From Gnetum montanum (lineage: Eukaryota > Streptophyta > Gnetopsida > Gnetales > Gnetaceae), in the NCBI GenBank assembly GCA_015680685.1, contig MNCI01035815.1, positions 76,367 through 140,366 on the forward strand: 64,000 bases of DNA, given 5' to 3'. The notes beneath the pieces are model-generated. The model did no database searches and was not told the DNA's origin. It saw only the letters and a program-made list of their open reading frames with translations. Position numbers and translations under genes: made by a program. How positions within the stretch are numbered: the first letter of the stretch is position 1; each line of letters starts with the position of its first letter. Below are positions 37,109 to 48,060 of the stretch, in pieces.

Positions 37109-37934
37109 CTTGAATCAACACTATAAGAAATCTTCAAAATCCTACGATCTCCTCATAGCTGCACTATTTCCTAGTGAATTCTTGTCAAAAAAAACCATTG
37201 GGGATGAATGGGATTGAAGCTAGAATTGCTTAAATGACCTTCAATCTATACACTACCTATAAGAAAATGGGCTTTGGAAATGATTTTGGTAAAATTAACA
37301 TGTAAAAATGAATTTCATACTTATGTGTCCCCTATCCACACTCCTTACCCAAAACATTCACTCAATTCATAGTAAACTAAGAATTTAAAGGAGGAAGTTT
37401 GAACTATGCTAGGCTAGTGGAAAATTTGGAATCAAGAGACCATTTAAATCCAGGTGCCTCCCAAGAAAAACATGAAAATCCCTAATGTATTAGGATTTAA
37501 AACTTCTTCACATGTCTATGCTAGGGTTAAGCCATCAAAAAAAAGCCTTAAATGGTTCCAAACCTTCACCACTACCACAACTGGCCTTCTAACCACCCTA
37601 CAATAACATGTTAAAGGCCCAAAATCCCATGCCAAATTTGGAAACTGGATGTCAACATTGGAAGGTACCAAGTCCTAAAGGAAGAAAAAACTCATAATAG
37701 AACATGATATTTTGAGTAAACACATTGGCCAAAGCCCAACCACACTAGCTAGTGTTTCTCCAAGGGAGATGGGACTTTCCAACTTGACCAAGCCTTAAAT
37801 CGACTTCAAGATGGTTATTCCAAACTCCTAACCCTAGCCAAAGCCTTCAATAACTCCAAAAGCTTCTAAAAACCAACAAAAAGTGTCAAAATTGCTTGTC
37901 TTGGGTGAACCACATTGTGAGGCACCCCAATCAT
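37109..37934. other. 5' flank of the T2 antisense gene and degenerate repeats
   Basis: The first 300 bp resemble the T1 flank (2305-2710). From about 37380 the sequence has CCTCCCAAGAAAAAC and CTAGTGTTTCTCCAAGGGAG-type cores like those of the T1 ~185-bp array. The array probably begins here before T2 is cut off. No coding frame. Confidence 0.45.
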
Positions 37935-38527
37935 GCTAGTCAGCTTAGTCAAACGATGTTGTAGAGCATGAGGCTCTACAACCATATAATGATTATTCTT
38001 AACACTCAGAATTAAGATCTGAGCATACAAGAGACACCAAGCCAACACTCACTTAATTGACCAAGAGCTACAACATGCTCATGCAATCTTCACACATGCT
38101 CTCTTGACATATCATGATATCTCACTCTTATCTCTCTATGATATCTCATGACCTTTCATGGTGTATCAAGCATGAAACATAATCCATATTTATTAACCAA
38201 GTAAGAAAAAATCCTAGGAAACCGTCCACAAGCTCAAATAGAATATCTTCTACTATTTCCATATTTTTCTCCCATGTGTTAGCTATTTTCAAACTTGGAA
38301 TGGTAATTTTTGAAGTTTCATTACACATTCAAATTGTCTTTGGCCTTTCCAGGACATCTTGCTATGACATTGAAAATTTTGTGAAGATGTCTCATTCTTG
38401 GATGACACATCTCCTACTATGCTAAGATGTCTTGGTCCAATCTAAGATGTCTCAGCCACTTGTAAGATTTTTCATACTAAATTGAGACATCTCCTCTAGG
38501 TAAGCTACCAAAATTCATGTTGAGGAC
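37935..38527 (-). repeat. Chromovirus-associated repeat, copy 2
   Basis: Matches 23985-24600 in the same orientation, including the GAGACATCTC palindrome cluster (38390-38500). It is broken at 38528 by A2. A possible continuation after A2 (GGGCTCTTTTGACCTTG at 45918) is similar to 24603-24620, which fits a single insertion event. Confidence 0.65.
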
Positions 38528-39619
38528 TGATGAGACACGATATCGTACATGATATCACGACCATTGCGATATCACGCTCTCCCATGCGATATCGCGTACG
38601 TGATATCGCGGTCCATCGCCAAGTCTATAAATAAGAGGTGGCTCTCCCTTGTTTCCTCATCCTGGGCTAGAAGTAGAAAAACTCTGGCAGTTTGATCACT
38701 CCAGAGATAGAATATTTTCCATGTGCCCGAAATAAGAGTCCTAAAGTGAACGAATCTTTATTCGAGCAACATCGTACNAGAGTCCTAAAGTGAACGAATC
38801 TTTATTCGAGCAACATCGTACCTGAACACAAGTTGTATATGGAAATAAAGACGAACTTCCTAGATAAACCTTGTAGTGCATGGAATAGGATTTATTTTAA
38901 TGTTATTTATTGCTTTCTCTCTCTCACCCTTAAACTCCTAGAATGCAGAATGAGTACAACTTGATTACGAGCATCTAAGGATGTGTACGGATAGTCAAGG
39001 AATCGGCTGCTCATCACAACGCAGTATGAGTATGACTTGATTACGAGCATCTAGTGTGACTAGTTGGTAATCCAATGGCATATTTAGGATCTGCGCTTGG
39101 TAATCCCAGTGGTAGTCGTGCACAAAGATGTGTACGGTTAGTCAAGGAATCAACTGCTCATCGCACTTAGGCTAGATTATATTCTCTCAATCCTTTCCTC
39201 CTAGTTAAGTGCCTCAGTACGTCCACTTCGAGCACGTGTGTTACGCATGGTGATCCCAGCAACGATTAGCATTTGGTAGCCATGGTTGCATCGGTTGAGG
39301 GTGTGTATAGTAAGTGGGAATGGATGCTAACACTAGGTTAATTTAGACTTAGTCATTAGTTAGAATTAGTACTTAGTTTCTCAACCCTTCACCTTGTTAG
39401 CATAGAAGACATAAAACATAAAAAGATATAAAAATCATATACCTCAGACTTACTTAACCATACACCGTGACAACTACAAGTAAGTCTGGGAAGACAATGA
39501 ATGATTAACCCCAAGTGTTTCATGGGGCGTGTAGGTACTTAGTCTGCGGAGTTCGACCAGATCGCATGTGCTACGCTCATTTTGTATGGTTGAGTGTAGG
39601 GGTACCTCGCCACTCATCA
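38528..39619 (+). repeat. A2 5' LTR
   Basis: 1092 bp as given. It includes a 43-bp false duplication around the N at 38778 (38735-38777 equals 38779-38821). U3 starts with five GATATC palindromes and a TATAAATAA box (38626-38634). The body holds internal direct repeats (ACTTGATTACGAGCATCTA at 38957 and 39033; GTGTACGG.TAGTCAAGGAATC twice). It ends GGGGTACCTCGCCACTCATCA. Confidence 0.92.
38536..38634 (+). promoter_or_regulatory. GATATC palindrome cluster and TATA box, A2 5' LTR
   Basis: Five palindromic units with core GATATC, most extended to GCGATATCGC-like or ACGATATCGT-like. They lie within 75 bp and end about 20 bp before TATAAATAA (38626-38634). The placement suggests binding sites for a dimeric factor in the U3 promoter. 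The factor is unknown. Confidence 0.6.
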
Positions 39620-39620
39620 T

Positions 39621-39638
39621 TGGCACCGTTGTTGGGGA
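39621..39638 (+). other. A2 primer-binding site
   Basis: TGGCACCGTTGTTGGGGA starts two bases after the LTR. It resembles the TGGCGCCGTTGCCGGGGA-type PBS of Athila elements (tRNA-Asp-like in published descriptions), differing by transitions. Confidence 0.75.
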
Positions 39639-39763
39639 CTAAGTGTTTGTGCGTTGAATAGAACATAAAGGATATCACTCACATCATTGGGAGCCTAAAC
39701 GAACCTTCAGGTTAATCAAGATAAAAATTATATAACGATAATTAGCACACCGAATAAGACATC

Positions 39764-41955
39764 ATGTCTTCTTCTTCTTCTCACAAGAGCACATCACCTA
39801 AGGATAATACAAAAAATAGTCGACAATCAAAAACACATAACCTAAATCAGCCAGTTCCTCAACAATATAGGGTGGAATATACTCATCCCAATGAGTATAT
39901 TTCCAATTTTACTTTTATCTTCCATCAAGATGAACAGATGCGCTAGAGAGATCTACATGGTAACATAGTGTTACCCCCAGATCGGGCAGTCCCTAACATG
40001 CTTCTCCGTGCTTTGGCACAGATTGGCATGAAAAAATTTTATGCTAAATATGTTATGGGAAATTTTGACATGAGGGATTACCATCCCACATATTTGCAAC
40101 GTATGAGGGACTCAAGGCAGAAGAACCAACATACACTGTTGAAGGGCAAAGAGATCCCGCACGTCCTTAGTGAAACTAGAGATGGTGAACCACTTATAAT
40201 TGGTTCACTATCAAGAGATGTTCTCCCTCTTAACGAAAGTGAGGAGGTAGGGTTTCAGAACCTATGATCAACAATACATATCCCTGGTTCTGATGCCCAT
40301 GAACACCAACTGTTCACAGAAGGAACAACACATGACAAGGACGGGCACTTAGATCGTCACCACGATCAGGGCCATAGAAGCTGAAGAGAAGGCAAGAAAC
40401 ATCATCATGGCGATGGTTCCCCTTCTTCACATCACTCATCCTCTCCTTCCACATCTGGGCGCAGCCATCATGAACACAATGGAGATGATAAAGGTAGACA
40501 AAACAAGAGACCTCGATGAGAAAGTCGAGAGAGAGGATAAAGCAAGGATGTAGGGAAAGTAGGGAATGATGAAGACATCATAGGCATCATGAAGGAGATG
40601 ATCATGATGAGCCCCTACTTGCAACCCAAAGTATGTTTGACATAACGAAGGCAGTTAGGATTCCCACAAGGCATTTAAAATATAGTCAGATCAAACGTTT
40701 AGACATGAACAACATCCCATGATTTGAAGGGGGATACAATGTAGATCTGCAAAATCATTTACAGGCATTCCACCATGCCTGTGCCTTGCAGAATATAGAA
40801 AATGAGTGGCGAAAACTTAAGTTGTTCCCAAGGACACACATCAAGGAAGCAGAGAGTTGGAACCAGTCCTTAGAACTAGAAACCATCAGGAGGTGGAGTA
40901 TGATGCTAGAACTCTTCAACAACAAGTATCAAACGTACTCCTGAGTGTCTAATTTGCGTAAGCAGATCCAAGGCTAGAAGCAAGGTACTCATGAACCCTT
41001 GGATGCTACCATGACTCGCTAATACATATTGTTACATCGTTGCCTAGGCCATGGTTACGCACAGCGGGATCAACTTTGCCACATCGTAGATGGACTAAGG
41101 CATGAAACTAGAAGAACCCTTGGGACTTATGCCCAAGGAAGACTATCACAGCTTAGAGCCCATGAAGTTCATTGCTTGTTGGAACAAGTAGCAAAAGAAG
41201 AAGGTGAGCTATGAAAAAGGGAAAGTGCAGAAGAATACAACCGTGATCCCTCTCTTCAAAAGAAGGGAGTGAAATTTTGCAATGAAGAGGATGAGTCACC
41301 AGTCAAAGAGTTGGTGAACAGGAAAAATTTGTAGATTCAAAAGTTAACAACAAAAATAGCAGCTAAGGTAGATGACGTATGGAGTTCCTTAGACTCTAAA
41401 ATTGAAACTGTCTTAAAAATTGTAGAAGAGTCTAAGGTGGAATGAAGTAGTAACAAAGGTAAGACAAAGTGGAGAGATTTAGGCCCTGCACATAACAAGG
41501 GTAAGGGGAAAATTACTATCTCCGATGAAGTTGTGGATTTAGACACAGACGATGACGGTGGATGTGAGATCTGCCATTATGATCATCCCAAGGGATGTTG
41601 TCCAATCATCTCACATCTACAGGAGTCTAGGGTGTATGAACTTAATCCGAGACTTAACCAACAGCAAACACCTCGTAGGTTACCTTATTCCCAAGGTAAC
41701 CCAAGGCAGTTCCACCAACCATTAACGTATTATCCAAGTAGAACTCCANCATCCGCACCTCTTCCACAAGTAGTTCCTATAACACCTCCTACTCCAACAA
41801 TGCAAGGGGAACTTCCTACTCAACCGTAGCAACGTCACGCTATGAGAGCTATAAATATTCAACCTGCTACTGGTTCTGACAACTATAAAAAGAGAAGACC
41901 CTTCTTTAGAACCAAAAGCCTAGACAAACTCTCACAACAATAAGCAGTTGAGCCC
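39764..41955 (+). pseudogene. A2 gag
   Basis: Starts MSSSSSHKSTSPKDN at the first ATG after the leader. The N-terminal VPQQYRVEYTHPNEYISNF segment is shared with A1. A histidine/serine-rich linker (about 40300-40520) follows, then the capsid core (ALQNIENEWRKLKLFPRTH near 40790; LLHRCLGHGYAQRDQL at 41032). A helical LEQVAKEEGEL part and a zinc-knuckle-like CEICHYDHPKGCC (about 41566-41604) come next, then a Pro/Gln-rich tail. One frame change between 40270 and 40700 and about ten stops. The C-terminal half is notably intact and stays in frame with protease. Confidence 0.82.
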
Positions 41956-42660
41956 ATGTACACTCCTCCACCATCTAACACTTCAGAGCACCCTTCAGTC
42001 CAACAAAGCTTAACACATACAATTATGTTGACACATACCATAACCGACTGGATCAAGGTAGGCCACCTTCCCAAGAAACTAACTGATCCTAGAAGTCCCT
42101 TAATATACCTTCAAGTCACCAGAAATGAACCGCATAGGGCTCTTCTTGACTCAGGTTCCAGAGTCAACTTAATTTCACAAGAGATGTATCACGCCCGGAA
42201 CCTGCCCCAAGTTAAGAAGAGCAACATTCAACTAGAGCTGGTAGACCAGTCCATCACCATTCCCTTGAGATTGGTGGAGGAAATCATTACCACTGTGTGT
42301 GGTTGGTCTTACCTAGCTGATTTCTTGGTGATTGAAGTCAACAACAATGAAGGGGACTTCCCAATTATAATGGGAAGGGCATGGCTTAGTATAATAGACG
42401 CATGCCTTAGGATCCGCGATCTTTCCTTGGAAATTTCTAAGATAAACATTTATGTAAAGAACAAGAAGAGGAAAGTTCCATGCATCACATACAGTGATTC
42501 ATCAAGTGATGACATGGACGAAATGCCTCCATGTAGCAGGTGTGCCCTTGAAACTTTGAAACAAAGATGCCTGTATGTAGCAGCCACAAAACTAGTAGAA
42601 GACATCCCGTGGTTGACAGCTACTAGAAGGAGCAACCAAATATGCATGGAATGAACTGAG
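41956..42660 (+). pseudogene. A2 aspartic protease
   Basis: Open for 232 codons from 41956. Catalytic motif ALLDSGSRVNLIS at about 42136-42176, then LVDQSITIPLRLVEEI, then DFPIIMGRAWLS (about 42357-42393). The C-terminal part (CSRCALETLKQRCLYVAATK) is cysteine-containing and also present in A1 and A3. The frame ends at a TGA where A1 has a tryptophan- or threonine-adjacent codon. No RT follows. The best-preserved coding block of the window. Confidence 0.82.
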
Positions 42661-44828
42661 GCGCTAACCCATGCCAACAACGAAGGCATAGACACATTGG
42701 AATATGAGTGTCACCAACTTCCACCCCTTAACCTAAGATCATCAATTGGGAGAAGTTGGACACTTCTTAGAAATTTAAATAGGTGCTCATTATTTCAAAT
42801 ATCTCCCTTTCCACTCAGTCATGGGGGAGATGGTCATCTATGTTAACCATATGGGGCCCTCAGTTCTTTTAAGTTTTTGTTTTACAACATTTTTGTTTCA
42901 CAAGTTTTTGTTTTATGCATTTTTTATTTACAACATTTTTGTTTTACAAGTTTTTTGTCTTACACATTTTTGTTTTACACGTTTTTGTCTTACACATTTT
43001 TGTTTTACAAATTTCTTTAACTTTTCTTATTTTTGTTTTACACCATCGTTGTACCTTTTCATTTTTTCTGTATGTGTGTGTGTGTATCCATCTTGTAAGT
43101 TTGTCACCCAATAAGTGTTTGGAATGATGGTATGAACTGTTTTCATATTGATTGCTAGTGTTTGGTTTTTACCTTTAATTCAAAATGTTGATACTAAGGT
43201 ATGTTTCTTTTGATATGGCAAGCAATGAGTTCACTCCATCCATCCATCCACCAAGTTCTATGGTCTCTCTCGACTTGGAAATGTACAGTCCCCTTCTAAT
43301 AAGAACTTTAACGAATCGGTGACTGGGCATTTCTCAAATTAAGGAAGGACTCAAGGATTAAAAAGGGTGTGACTTCAAGGGAACTTGATGCATTTGTGTT
43401 GGCCGTTCTCTTGGGTGCTTGGATGTTTTCTTTTTGAGTTTTCTCTTACCTCAATTATTGGAAGCTGAGACAATAAAAATAAAAAGTCTTTGCATGGTGT
43501 GGTTCTCACCCATAAAAACACAAAACACAAAAAAAAAAAAAAAAAACTAAGGGAGAATTCAAAGCACGCCCCTTAGATGAAATAAACTTGGGCTAAAAGC
43601 ACTGGTTATGGAACCAAAAGTGTTCCCTCTAACTAAGGCCCTTCTCGCTTCCCATTCTCTCCTTTGTTTCATCGGAATGGTGGTGACTCTTGGGGAAGGC
43701 ATCCTTGTTATCCAAGTGGATGGTTTAGCTGAATGCATTGATGAAAAATCACTGGATGTGATTGGTTTGAGGCCGAACTTGGAATGGGATTTGCTAAGTC
43801 ACATTAATCATGAACTACACAAGGGGTTGTACACCACCTTGTTCTTGAGATTCCGTTCCATTCTATTCTCTCCATCCTTCTCTCCATTGTTCACCTCATT
43901 GCTGGTTGTATCATTAGTGTATATATTTTGGTTGATGCATTTTTTCTTTTTGGTAAATTCTTGCGGTTAAGACTTTAACTCTTGTTCCAAATGACATTCT
44001 CATAGCCTACGGGCTCTTTGAATGTGGGTTTATCAGGGCATTAAAGGGCATGAGCCTACTTTGGGGAGGACCCACTAACATTCCTATTTGGTGTACCAGT
44101 TAACTTCTTTTCCCTAACATTTTTGCAATTAATTTTATTTTGTTCATTACCATCTTGACATCCATTCCCTCGATGCTATCGTTTTCCCTTTTTATCTATC
44201 TTTCTTACTCCTTTCCTTTCTCCATTCTAACGCTACTGGAGGTTCGTGATTAGTCATGGGGGTACGGGGCCCTATTTTTTTGATTTTCTTCTAGCCCCGA
44301 ATTTTTTGATTTTCTTCCTAACCCCTACACCTTCAGTAGTCATCATTACTATATCTCCCAATCCATATCAACCATACCACAACCTAGCCAATGAACTTAC
44401 ACCAAAGCAAGTTATCAATTACATGATGATTCATTTACCCTTGCTAATATAAGATTATGTTGTGTGTGCAGATGGCGATCATACAATAATGGACCGGATC
44501 GAGAGGGAACACATGGAATGGAGCAGCGCTACAGCATCTATGCAAGGAGCAAGATTGATGGAACGCTTACTGATGGACAACAGAAGGTGTAATCTTGGCA
44601 TTGGTAGCAGCAACACTTCTTTCTCTCTCTCTCTTTATTTCTTAGCTGCCAACTAAGGCCGGATGTCATTGTAATAAGGTGTTCACCCTTGTTGTCATGA
44701 ACACCAGTTTTGTCAAGTCTTGTAATGATGCATGTCATCCCATTAGTTCCATTCCCCTCAATAATCCCATACCTTCCCAATATTTTGTAAGGAACTCGAG
44801 GACAAGATTTTATTCAGTCATAGGGGTA
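42661..44828 (+). other. A2 3' noncoding region
   Basis: Starts with about 150 bp of further coding-like sequence, then T-rich repeats of TTTTGTTTTACA (42870-43040), a (TG)n run (43073-43086) and an A-tract (43531-43549). The last part ends CTCGAGGACAAG...CAGTCATAGGGGTA just before the 3' LTR, the likely polypurine primer region. Parts match A1 (reverse of 11200-11367) and A3 (56000-57700). Confidence 0.7.
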
Positions 44829-45916
44829 TGATGAGACACGATATCGCAGCCATCGTGATATCGACGCGATATCATGGCCGTTGCGATATTGCATCCCATG
44901 CGATATCACATACGTGATATTGTGTCCTCCCATGCGATATCGCGTACATGATATCGCGGTCCGCTGCCAAGTCTATAAATAAGAGGCCGCTCTCCTTTGT
45001 TTCCTCATCCTAGGCTAGAAGTAGGAAAACTCTGGCAGTTTGATCACTCTAGAGATAGAATATTTTCCATGTGCCTACAGTAGGAGTCCTAAAGTGAACA
45101 GATCTTTATTTGAGCAACATTGTACCTGAACACAAGTTGTGTACGGCAATGAAGACGAACTTCCTGGATAAACCTTGCAGTGCATGGAATAGGATTTTTA
45201 ATGTTATTTATTGCTTTCTCTCTCTCACCCTTAAACTCCTAGAATGCAGAATGATTACGACTTGATTACGAACATCTAAGGATATGTAGGTATAGTCAAG
45301 GAATCAGCTGCTCATCGCAACGCGGTATGAGTACAACTTGATTACAAGCATCTAGTGTGACTACTTGGTAACCCAATGGCATATTCAGGATCTGCTCTTG
45401 GTAATCCCAATGGTAGTCATGCACAAAGATGTGTATGGTTAGTCAAGAAATCAACTGCTCATTGCACTTAGGCTAGATTAGATTCTCTCAACCCTTTCCT
45501 CCTAGTTAAGTGCCTCAGTATGACCCCTTTGAGCATGTGTGTTACGTGTGGTGATCCCAACAATGATTAGCATTTGGTAGCCGCAGTTGCATCAGTTCAG
45601 GGTGTGTATGGTAAGGGGGAACGGATGCTGACGCTAGGTTAATTTAGACTTAGTCATTAGTTAGAATTAGTACTTAGTTTCTCAACCCTTCAACTTGTTA
45701 GCATAAGAGACATAAAACATAAAAATATATAAAGATCATATACCTCGGACTTACTTAACCATACACCGTGACAACTACAAGTCTGGGAAGACAACGAATG
45801 ATTAACCCCAAGTGTTCCATGGGGCGTGTAGGCACTTAGTCTGCGGAGTTTGACCAAATCGCATGTGCTACGCTCATTTCGTATGGTTGAGTGTAGGGGT
45901 ACCTCGCCACTCATCA
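44829..45916 (+). repeat. A2 3' LTR
   Basis: 1088 bp, very similar to 38528-39619. It has about eight GATATC-type units (44838-44958) against five in the 5' LTR, then TATAAATAA (44974-44982). Ends CCACTCATCA followed by AGGGC. Confidence 0.92.
44838..44982 (+). promoter_or_regulatory. GATATC palindrome cluster and TATA box, A2 3' LTR
   Basis: Eight GATATC or GATATT units in about 120 bp, including a GCGATATCGCGTAC run. Compared with the 5' LTR of the same element, the cluster is longer. Copy number therefore changed after or during insertion, or the 5' copy is misassembled. Confidence 0.6.
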
Positions 45917-46500
45917 AGGGCTCTTTTGACCTTGCAAAAATTTCTTAGAGATGATGGGAGCCATCATTGATAGTAAGGTAAAAAGGAATAATCTCTTATA
46001 GTTCTCTCCTCACTTACTGGATAATCCACCCATGGCTCATTTTAATGCCTCTATTTAGTATCAAATTCATATATCCTTATTGAGTATTTCCTCATCACAT
46101 CCATCAAGACACAACATGAATAACATCCAATAGGCAATAAAAGTCCTCCATGTACTAATTAATCAACCTAGGACTAGTTATTAGGATGAAGAGAAGCAAA
46201 GAGTCAATCCCAAGATCAATATGCTATTGAGAAACCTTGATAGTACCATGAAGATTGAATGCATTAAGGTAGAGATTGAATTAGAAACCATCAATGCTTA
46301 GAGAACATTTTTATCAATGAAAGTTATCAAGAATCTAGACTGAGGTATCATGGTTGCATGAACAATTAGAACATCTTACACTATTGGTACCAGCACCTTC
46401 CATAATCTAGAGGTGCAGATTGAGTGCCTATCGGCTAAACTATTTTAGGCATGCCAGGTTGATGAAAAAGTCATGTTCATAAAAGAAGGCTTAGAGAAAC
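45917..46500 (+). pseudogene. Unclassified coding-like remnant, left part
   Basis: From about 46130 one plus-strand frame reads as charged, helix-prone sequence with scattered TAG/TGA stops (NPKINMLLRNLDSTMKIE; CIKVEIELETINA; FIKEGLEKLMN). It is interrupted at 46501 by a solo LTR. I do not recognise the family. The 45917-46100 part shows nothing clear. Confidence 0.35.
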
Positions 46501-47358
46501 TAATGAATCATGATTTGCTAGGCTCCAATATCGGACCCACGATATCGAGTATGTGATATCGCATCCTGGGCAATGATATTGAATACACGATATCTCGATT
46601 CTTATGTCAACCTATAAATATAGAACCTAGGCACACAGGAACAGGGGAGTCAGATAATGTTAGCGTAAAGTATTTTTATCAATTTCAATTCATTTCAATT
46701 CTTTCCCCAATGCATGCCCGTAGTGTGATGATTGTAATTGTATAGAACCTTTATTTGAGTGTGACATACTTGGACATGCACATGATCAGCAATAAAGATC
46801 GATATTACTCCATCATTGCAGCATTCACTTGTTTTTAATTGTTTAATCATTATTTTTATTTATTGTTTTCTTAGTTAATATTTCTTTACCATCATTTACT
46901 ATTCCTATTGTTAAATGCAGAATGAGTATGACTTCATCATGAACATTGAAGTGTAACTACTTGGTAACCCAGTAGCGTATTTAGGAGTGGTTAAGTAATG
47001 TGCACTTGGTAATCCTACAAGTAGTTCATGAGGTCCAAGATGCGTATAGATGATTAAGGAAAGATGCTCATCGCACTTAGGCTAGCTTAGACTTCATTTC
47101 CTACTTCTTATTAGTTTAATCAAGCTTATCTTCCATTATCCCTAGGAGTAGCACTAGTTTAGGACCACATCATTTGCCTCACTCTAGACTAAACCATACG
47201 TGACCAAGTAAATACTAGTTCAAGTGGGAAGATAGTGAACTATGATCAATGTGTAACTAGCTAGATACCACAACTATTTCGTCTGTGGAGTTCGACCAGA
47301 TTGTGTGTGAATGCTTGTATTCATATGGTTGAGTGTAGGGGTACCTCGTCACTCATTA
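46501..47358 (+). repeat. Solo LTR-E of the Athila-like group
   Basis: 858 bp. It starts TAATGAATCATG (decayed TGATGAGTCATG, compare 60745) and ends GGGGTACCTCGTCACTCATTA. The U3 has GATATC-type units at 46530-46606 and TATAAATA at 46613-46620. No internal sequence on either side, so it is a solo LTR. Flanking GAAAC and ACAAC match at only three of five positions. Confidence 0.8.
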
Positions 47359-48060
47359 ACAACAAATTAGAATGTTAAAGCATCAGTCCTAAGAGAGGGA
47401 AAAGATAAGTTAAGAAAACAAGAGGTATGTACTCTTCCTTTTCCAATAGGTATGAAGATTTGAGTACAATAGTTAAATCATGATCCTATTTTATGACAAG
47501 TACCTTCCTATGGATAAAAAGCACTTGAGCTTGTAGTAGGAGCTAGAAATAAGACTACTAGTAAAACTAATAAGCTCAAAAAGATCCATCTAAACAAGAA
47601 AGTAACCTAGGATGTTGAGGTGTATAGATTACATAAACTTATAGCTCTGCTAAATGAACATGTAACTAGAAAGAGGTGTGAGGTGAAGAAGAAATTTAAT
47701 ATCTTGCATGTCAAACTTTGACAAATGATCACAAGTGAACCAACTTTGTAAGAGAAGATGAACCTATTAGAAAACATGTACATCCTCCACCATGAAGTAG
47801 TTGTCACAGTCCTTAAGAGGAGACTCATGGAAGCTAAGGACATGTAGGTGGAATGGAGGAGGTACCTTCATGTGATCTAAACCTTTATAGGTCAACTGTA
47901 CATGGAGCTAGAGGTATTGAGTGATATTCAAGTTAGATGTAGCCCAACTCAAGCTTTTGCAAGTGAGAAGGAATCGTGAGTAGTTCTAGGTTGATGCTAA
48001 GGAATGGTGGCAAGCACTTCTGTAAGAGCAAGGACTAACGCATAAGCAAAACTAGTAGCT
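47359..48060 (+). pseudogene. Unclassified coding-like remnant, right part
   Basis: Continues the coding-like character of 46130-46500 after the solo LTR. From about 47515 the frame reads as lysine/leucine-rich helix (RLHKLIALLNEHVTRKR; NLLENMYILHHEVVVTVLKRR; QLYMELEVLSDIQV). About eight stops, all consistent with C-to-T decay. It could be coiled-coil gag-like or host-derived; family unknown. Confidence 0.35.

Larger units (their letters stand above)
25456..37934 (+). mobile_element. T2: Tat/Ogre-like LTR retrotransposon, 5' part
   Basis: LTR (25456-26806), leader, gag, protease, spacer and the complete antisense gene (31911-37108), then degenerate repeats. Pol and the 3' LTR are missing. 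The sequence passes into the chromovirus repeat at about 37935. T2 supplies the half that T1 lacks inside the window, and both share the antisense gene and LTR type. T2 up to the antisense start (11.65 kb) plus T1 from there to its LTR end without A1 (about 9.2 kb) gives a full size near 21 kb. Confidence 0.78.
38528..45916 (+). mobile_element. A2: Athila-like element with gag and protease but no RT, RNase H or integrase
   Basis: 7389 bp. LTRs at 38528-39619 and 44829-45916, TGATGAG...CTCATCA ends, and flanking AGGAC (38523-38527) and AGGGC (45917-45921), a target duplication with one mismatch. A PBS follows the 5' LTR; gag, protease and a 2-kb noncoding region precede the 3' LTR. The protease frame passes directly into a stretch (CAGTCATGGGGGAGATGGTCATCTATG, 42817-42843) that in A3 lies downstream of integrase. 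Pol has therefore been removed. Such an element could only move with pol supplied in trans. Confidence 0.88.

Noticed and set aside
42821-43127. Hydrophobic open frames (97 and 70 codons) that look like membrane proteins
   Set aside because: They are translations of TTTTGTTTTACA repeats in the A2 3' noncoding region; the equivalent A3 repeats have no such frame.
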